DNA of 64,000 nt, taken from assembly GCF_034702125.1 (NCBI RefSeq), contig NC_085880.1, forward strand, positions 43,081,885 to 43,145,884. The letters are read 5' to 3'. The translations under genes and the position numbers were made by a program. Numbering within the stretch: position 1 is the stretch's first letter; every line of letters begins with the position of its first letter. The notes beneath the pieces are model-generated. The model saw only the letters and a list, made by a program, of their open reading frames with translations, did not search any database and was not told where the DNA came from. This DNA comes from Engraulis encrasicolus. Taxonomy: Eukaryota > Chordata > Actinopteri > Clupeiformes > Engraulidae. This document shows positions 59,195 through 64,000 of the stretch, one piece after another.

Positions 59195-60338
59195 ACACAT
59201 AAATCCAACACGTTGCTTGACGTTCTGTAAAGAGGACAACACCAAGACCTTAGCTCTAGGCTTTTTTGGTAGGACGCTGCCAAAGTATTGCCCTTCCTAC
59301 ACCAGCACTGCAGATGGCGCTAGAACAGGCAATTTCATAATGCAGTAGGATGCATCGTCAAAACAATGTAGAGAAAATCTCTGCTGGCTCCAAGAAAACC
59401 AACGCCAACTGTAGCTGAACCATAACTCTGTTGCTAGCAGAGAACAGCAGGCGGAGGTCACGGTTGTTCATCTTGCGAGTTGTATTTATCTAAAATAGGT
59501 TAAATATACCCACGTATACAAATGCTAATCGTATGGGGAAATGTAATTACATTGTTCTAATGTTTTTCCATGGGACTAGACCGCAGCAGGTAACTTGTGT
59601 CAATTATTAACATGTAATAATCTGATTATCAACACGCCTTTCTCTGCGCTTCTGTGAAAAAGGAAAAAGTGTTGTCAGTATGGTAGCTACGACTTGTTTG
59701 CTAGCTGTCGAAATAGTTTGTTAATGTTGCCTCGTCGTATGGTGTTTTATTTTAAGGTTGGTGATGAACTATGTATATAGCTAAGCTTAATGTTGCTACG
59801 GATAACGGGAGCTAACGGATTGGGAAATGGATTAAAGTGAACTGTAGCTATTACAGTTATCTGCTCGAATAATTAGGTTTATGCACAGTTGGGCAGTGTT
59901 TCACCAAGGCGGCAACGGTTCCAAGTCAGTAAACTAGCCATTTTCAATGACTAACGTGTCTGCAAAGACAGACCGAATAACGGCGTGTTTTAAGGAGTAC
60001 AGAAGAAGGTAATTGGTCGTAACCATATCCATGGCCATGTGTATCTGTGTCCAAAACATCCCGTTAGGATGAGAATGTTGTGCTGCTGATGCTGCGGGTG
60101 AGACGTTAACATCATCATGTGTATGTGGCTGTCGTTATCACGTACCGGTATTTGCTATCTCAAAACATGAGTCAGATGAAAATTCTGTCAGATGCTTTTG
60201 CCCTCACTGTAAGCAGCAGCAGTGTTACAAATACACAGCAATGTTGTTATGATGTTAGTATTACATGGTATTTGTCTTGCAACTAATTCCTATTCCTTTG
60301 ACTTTTTTTTTTTAAGGTGACAGCAAGTCAGTGACAAT
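59195..60338. other. unique interval upstream of cilk1, likely 5' UTR/promoter
   Basis: No mobile element was seen. Potential donors lie at CAGCAG/GTAACT (about 59590) and AGAAG/GTAATT (about 60009), compatible with non-coding cilk1 first exons joining the acceptor near 60317. Assignment is inference. Confidence 0.3.
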
Positions 60339-60506
60339 ATGAGTCCTGCATTTGTGCCAATAACTGTCCACGGCTGTTGTCACCGAAAAAGCTGGCTGCA
60401 CTCAACAGCAGCCAGAGGGTTTCCCTGTCCCATGCCACAAGTCATCACACTCTACACCAAACAGCTGGTGACACTAGGCCACCACACAACGACGAAACAT
60501 GAATAG
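60339..60506 (+). CDS. upstream ORF overlapping the cilk1 start codon
   Basis: A 55-codon ORF starts with ATG at 60339 and stops with TAG at 60504-60506, in a different frame, so it overlaps the cilk1 ATG (60499) by eight bases. Ribosomes that use it could not simply reinitiate downstream at the cilk1 start. Product function, if any, is unknown; the likely role would be translational control. It depends on 60318-60498 being transcribed 5' UTR. Confidence 0.4.
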   Translation: MSPAFVPITVHGCCHRKSWLHSTAARGFPCPMPQVITLYTKQLVTLGHHTTTKHE

Positions 60507-60599
60507 ATACACAACGCTCCGGCAGCTGGGCGATGGCACCTATGGCTCCGTCAACCTCGGCCGCAGCCTGGAGTCCGGAGAGCTCGTCGCCATCAAGAA
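60499..60599 (+). CDS. cilk1: cilk1 first coding exon
   Basis: It encodes [20 protein letters not shown] then [13 protein letters not shown] and ends AAGAA/GTGAGT. The exon probably starts at the acceptor near 60317 (T-rich tract then AAG), giving about 180 nt of 5' UTR that contains an overlapping upstream ORF. Confidence 0.95.
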
Positions 60600-61002
60600 G
60601 TGAGTGGATTTGCTGGGGTTTTTTTAAATATATTTTTTGGTCTTTTGAGTTTATTTTTTATCATAGGACAGTGAAGGTGTGACAGGAAGCGAGTGGGGAG
60701 AGAGAGACGGGGAAGGGTCGCCAAAAAGGACTCGGCCCGGGCCGGTATCGAACCCGGGTCAGTCGTATAGCAGATGATTGAGTGCCCTACCATTAGCGCT
60801 ACTGAAGGGCCGGGTTTGCTGTCTTGAGCAGCATAGTCAGTGAGAGAGTACGGTAGACTGTTGCTGTGTCTCAGATGGTGCACTGCTGCGCTTTGGGCCC
60901 TGCTGTATGTGTTAGTGAGTAATCAGTACGCCATAGGCACTAAAACATGAACACTGAAGTGCACAATTTGAGATCCAGCATGTGTTTGGGAATGGTTCCT
61001 TT

Positions 61003-61076
<74 letters not shown>

Positions 61077-61584
61077 CATGTATACAGTATGGTCGTGTAG
61101 GGGATTAACTTGCATGCCAAAATCTCTTGGGAAGATTTAGCCAGCGTGTATGTGCAGAACTTGATATAATTTGGTAAAAAAAATTGCTTCCCAAATCCTG
61201 CTTCTAAATCCTATATCCACCGAGGCATGGGGCATGTGAGGTAAAACGTGCAATATTCTTCTTCTGTCATGTGACTGACATGTCTGTGTGTGTGTGCACT
61301 GTGTAAATCCGCGGGCAGTAAGTCAGATGAACTGGTCTCGGACCAGCAGAGCTCTAATCCGTTGCCGACTACTACCACCACCACCACCACTCGACTCGTG
61401 CCATGCCTGGTTAAGCTGACAGATACAAGCAAGCCTAAGTGATACATCAATGTCAAGCCCCCCCATTTGGCTGATTAGAAGGGGACATCTGTCAGGGCTG
61501 CAATGGAGCTAGCAGTGAATGGGCCTGCGATAAAGACATAAAGTGGTCTATTTTTAGCCCAAGACAGGAAGCCTCTGAGGAGGA

Positions 61585-61617
<33 letters not shown>

Positions 61618-63906
61618 GGAGGAGGAGGAGGGGGGCCGGGCAGCATCCCCCTGTTTGCATCATGGATTTTTATGACTCTTTAGAAGCGGTATTGATCTGT
61701 ACGGGGAGAGGGGCTAGCGTAGTGTTTCTAAACGTTGGCGGTACAGCCCCCCGGGGCCATTGGGGAGCTCTCGGGGGGCGTTGAGAAGGATACAGCTGAA
61801 AGGGGCCGGTGCTGCTAAGTTGCCGTTGGGGAGTATTAGTCCATTTATTTTTTTAATACTAAGAGGGGCATTGTCAGGCTTATGAGGTGAAGGGGGCTTT
61901 GAGAGGCTTGTGATGAGGCCATGGGGGCGTTAGTTCAAAAAAGGTTGAGGACCACTGGGCTAGTTGGTGCCCCACCCCACCCCCAGCCAGAGGGCTAACT
62001 TGGCCTGAGGATGACAAATGTGCTGGATCAATAGTGGCTTCAACATCCTAATTCAAAAGATATATTATAAGAATACATTACAATATAATATTATTACACT
62101 ATAATTGTGTGTGTTTTATGTGGTTATTACGATGTTTATAGTTTGTGTTTATTGTGATGATCATGCTGGTTAAATATTTGTGGTTTGTCCCTGCTCGTAT
62201 AAATGTTTGTGGTTCAAGGAATATGATACGTACATGATACACACTATGATGATGACAGTTGGATACCTGATTATGTCCTCTATTGTAATTGCTTTGGATA
62301 ACGTCTGCAAAATGTAATGTAATGTATGTTTTTCATGGAATTATTTGTATAGACTGTGTCCAATGCCTTCCTAAATAGAAGTAGTAGGTCTGCAAATGTC
62401 TTTTGTACAGACAATGTCATGCACATTTCTTGTTCATTAAAACATCAATATTCATAGATTTCATAATTAATTAGTCATTTGATGCTACCTCATGGAGAAT
62501 CGAAACAAGTGCTCAGAATTTTAAACGCTAATTATTCCGCTGCCAGGGAGTCACGACTGTTTCAGTCAAGACTGTAGTGTGTCATCTTGTGAACCTGAAT
62601 TTATGCAGTTCTTTTCGTCATATCATTGCAGGATGAAGAAGAAGTTTTATTCCTGGGAGGAGTGTATGAATTTACGAGAGGTTAAGGTAAGTTCTTCTCA
62701 CATCCTTTCTGTACTGAATAAATCGCAATTTTCACCATGTATGACTTTCCATCGTCCATGTGGTACTGTTGTGCTGTGGAGGGCAGGGAAGGTTGACTCC
62801 AGAGAGGGAGAGAGAGAGAGCGAGAGGTGGCGGTGAGTCATCATTGATTCCTTGTCTCTCCGGTTTCTCAGCAACGGTATCAGGTGGTTGCTAAATGAAT
62901 CTGTTGTGGTTATCAAGGCAGGGAGGAAATTACTGGTACGAGGAAGAGCACTGATTTACAAGCTGCAAGGACTAGTGTTGCGGACCTCATTTGTTCTGTC
63001 TAATTATTGTGTGTTTGTGTCGCTGTCTTTATCCACTACTGCTTAAACGGGCCGCTTACTTAGACTCGTGACAGCTCAGAGCTGCAGACTTCAGGTGTAG
63101 TACTAGTAGGTGACTCTTGCTCATGCCTCTTGCACACATGGGAGTGTTTCTTGCACCCCTCTCCCTTTGCCCAGAAAGCCCCTTTTGGTCAGCACTACGA
63201 TTTTGTGCATCCTTATTCTTAGTATTTCACCCAGGGGGAATGCAACCAATGACTAAGAGAGAACAGCAGTGGAACTAACTGCACTGTCTACCAATGCATG
63301 GCCCATCATGGCAGTATCCCTCCCTCTTTTGGCCCTAATTTAGGCATGATGTTTTTTTTCTTCACAAGTGCATGGTTTTGCTGAGTCCCTGCATTGTTAC
63401 AAGGGGCCTACTACAAAGCTGGTTCAGGAGTAAACCAGGTTAAGTTAAGATGTAAATCATATAATAGAAGAGCCTGGAGTCCTCATGTTCCTAAGAACTC
63501 TCTTCTGTTAGATAATTTACCTCTTAACTTAACCTGGTTTACTCCTGAACCATCTTTGTTTGTATAGGCCCAAGGTATCAGGCTGCTGATGGGGTTTCCA
63601 TAAAGATGTTCTCCCCTGCAGATCACATGCTTCCTGGCTTCCTGGCTTTTTGGGTCTGACGATGTATTTTTATGCTCGTGGATTTGTTCACTCATAAAGG
63701 GAACAACTGCATGGGCTTCTGTTGAATTGCAGACAAGCAGTACAACAATACAAGCTTTTAGGTAACCATCTGTTTTCCTTACAGTCCTTGAAGAAGCTCA
63801 ACCATGCCAATGTGGTCAAACTGAAGGAGGTGATCCGGGAAAACGACCAGCTGTACTTCGTCTTTGAGTACATGAAGGAGAACCTGTATCAGCTTATGAA
63901 AGATAG
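60499..63906 (+). CDS. cilk1: cilk1 (ick), ciliogenesis-associated kinase 1, first three coding exons (3' part beyond window)
   Basis: CILK1 is a serine/threonine kinase of the RCK family (with MAK and MOK) that acts at primary cilia, limiting cilium length and intraflagellar transport. Exons 60499-60599, 62632-62686 and 63785-63906 join in phase and encode the kinase N-lobe to about residue 93. Visible motifs are the glycine-rich loop LGDGTYGSV, the VAIKK lysine at residue 33, [16 protein letters not shown] (helix C with its glutamate), and the hinge [18 protein letters not shown]. Start chosen at the MNRYTT methionine conserved in the family. The gene is divergent from fbxo9, as in human, and runs off the right edge. 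Confidence 0.95.
60616..60814 (-). mobile_element. SINE family 1 in cilk1 intron 1
   Basis: GGTATCGAACCCGGGTCAGT (reversed B box) and GACAGGAAGCGAGTGGGGAG body. Confidence 0.8.
61005..61076. repeat. (TC)n(AC)n microsatellite
   Basis: TC run followed by AC run. Confidence 0.95.
61576..61633. repeat. (GAG)n microsatellite
   Basis: GAG/GGA triplet run in cilk1 intron 1. Confidence 0.95.
61720..61957. mobile_element. hAT MITE (CTCAACGGGGGC family)
   Basis: AGTGTTTCTAAACGTTGGCG and GGTTGAGGACCACTG ends, body as in 53895-54495 without the nested insert. Confidence 0.75.
61960..62631. other. cilk1 intron 1, no recognised feature
   Basis: AT-rich sequence; nothing beyond low-complexity words seen. 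Confidence 0.4.
62632..62686 (+). CDS. cilk1: cilk1 second coding exon
   Basis: The 55-nt exon follows CATTGCAG and ends TTAAG/GTAAGT. It encodes [18 protein letters not shown], the helix C region. Confidence 0.96.
63405..63575. mobile_element. foldback family B, copy 4
   Basis: AAAGCTGGTTCAGGAGTAAA and TTTACTCCTGAACCATCTTT arms, with TTAAGTTAAGATGTAAATCA inside. Confidence 0.85.
63785..63906 (+). CDS. cilk1: cilk1 third coding exon
   Basis: The 122-nt exon follows CCTTACAG and ends GATAG/GTGAGT. It encodes [20 protein letters not shown] and [18 protein letters not shown], reaching the kinase hinge. Confidence 0.96.
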
Positions 63907-63930
63907 GTGAGTCCTTTTTTGTTTTCTGTT

Positions 63931-64000
63931 ATATATATATTTTTGCATTGCAACTTTATTCATGATAGGACAGTGAAGGTGGTGACAGGAAGCAAGTGGG
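63931..64000 (-). mobile_element. SINE family 1, cut by window edge
   Basis: TTTATTCATGATAGGACAGT and GACAGGAAGCAAGTGGG match the 3' side of the family 1 copies. Confidence 0.7.

Noticed and set aside
59380..59475. Minus-strand ATG (MNNRDLRLLFSASNR) as fbxo9 first exon
   Set aside because: No suitable donor follows and the sequence does not resemble the FBXO9 N-terminus.

Overview
The window is eukaryotic and fits a teleost fish. It has long introns, dense TG/CA, CT and GA microsatellites, Tc1-like and hAT-like DNA transposons, tRNA-derived SINEs and many foldback MITEs. The order elovl5 (+), fbxo9 (-), cilk1 (+) matches the vertebrate ELOVL5-FBXO9-CILK1 neighbourhood. I cannot name the species. 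No bacterial, CRISPR or operon-type feature is present.

Layout. (1) 1-19596 holds the 3' part of elovl5 on the plus strand: five coding exons (5518-5595, 8557-8728, 16466-16590, 18974-19108, 19462-19596) with clean GT-AG boundaries and consistent phase. The exons for roughly the first 80 residues must lie upstream of the window. (2) 19597-28486 lies between the convergent elovl5 and fbxo9 ends and is mostly nested foldback elements plus some unique sequence. A good poly(A) signal for elovl5 is at 24988 and a candidate for fbxo9 at 27304. No gcm1-like gene is seen here, although GCM1 sits between these genes in human. (3) 28487-55606 holds fbxo9 on the minus strand. Twelve coding exons were joined by phase and give about 412 residues to the stop; only the extreme N-terminal coding exon was not found. 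(4) 55607-60498 is the head-to-head interval between fbxo9 and cilk1. (5) 60499-63906 holds the first three coding exons of cilk1 on the plus strand; the gene runs off the right edge.

Mobile DNA. There are three Tc1-like elements: one with an intact 337-codon transposase ORF at 29098-30111 and two decayed ones. Several hAT-type elements have perfect or near-perfect 8-bp target duplications. There are at least three SINE families, LINE tails, a solo LTR, and seven or more foldback families, some nested in each other.

Most unusual signal. Several exons carry local tandem duplications that span a splice junction and copy part of the exon together with its acceptor or donor into the intron, usually next to or inside a microsatellite. 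This is seen at elovl5 exon 8557-8728 (four decoy acceptors), fbxo9 exon 32832-32968 (four partial copies, three with an intact donor), fbxo9 exon 35422-35517 (three extra acceptor copies), fbxo9 F-box exon 40722-40836 (both edges copied), fbxo9 exon 45319-45446 (six degenerate acceptor copies) and, in a weaker form, the donor of elovl5 exon 18974-19108. A solo LTR also sits eight bases inside an fbxo9 intron with its target duplication forming part of the donor consensus. These observations come from the sequence; any effect on splicing is inference.
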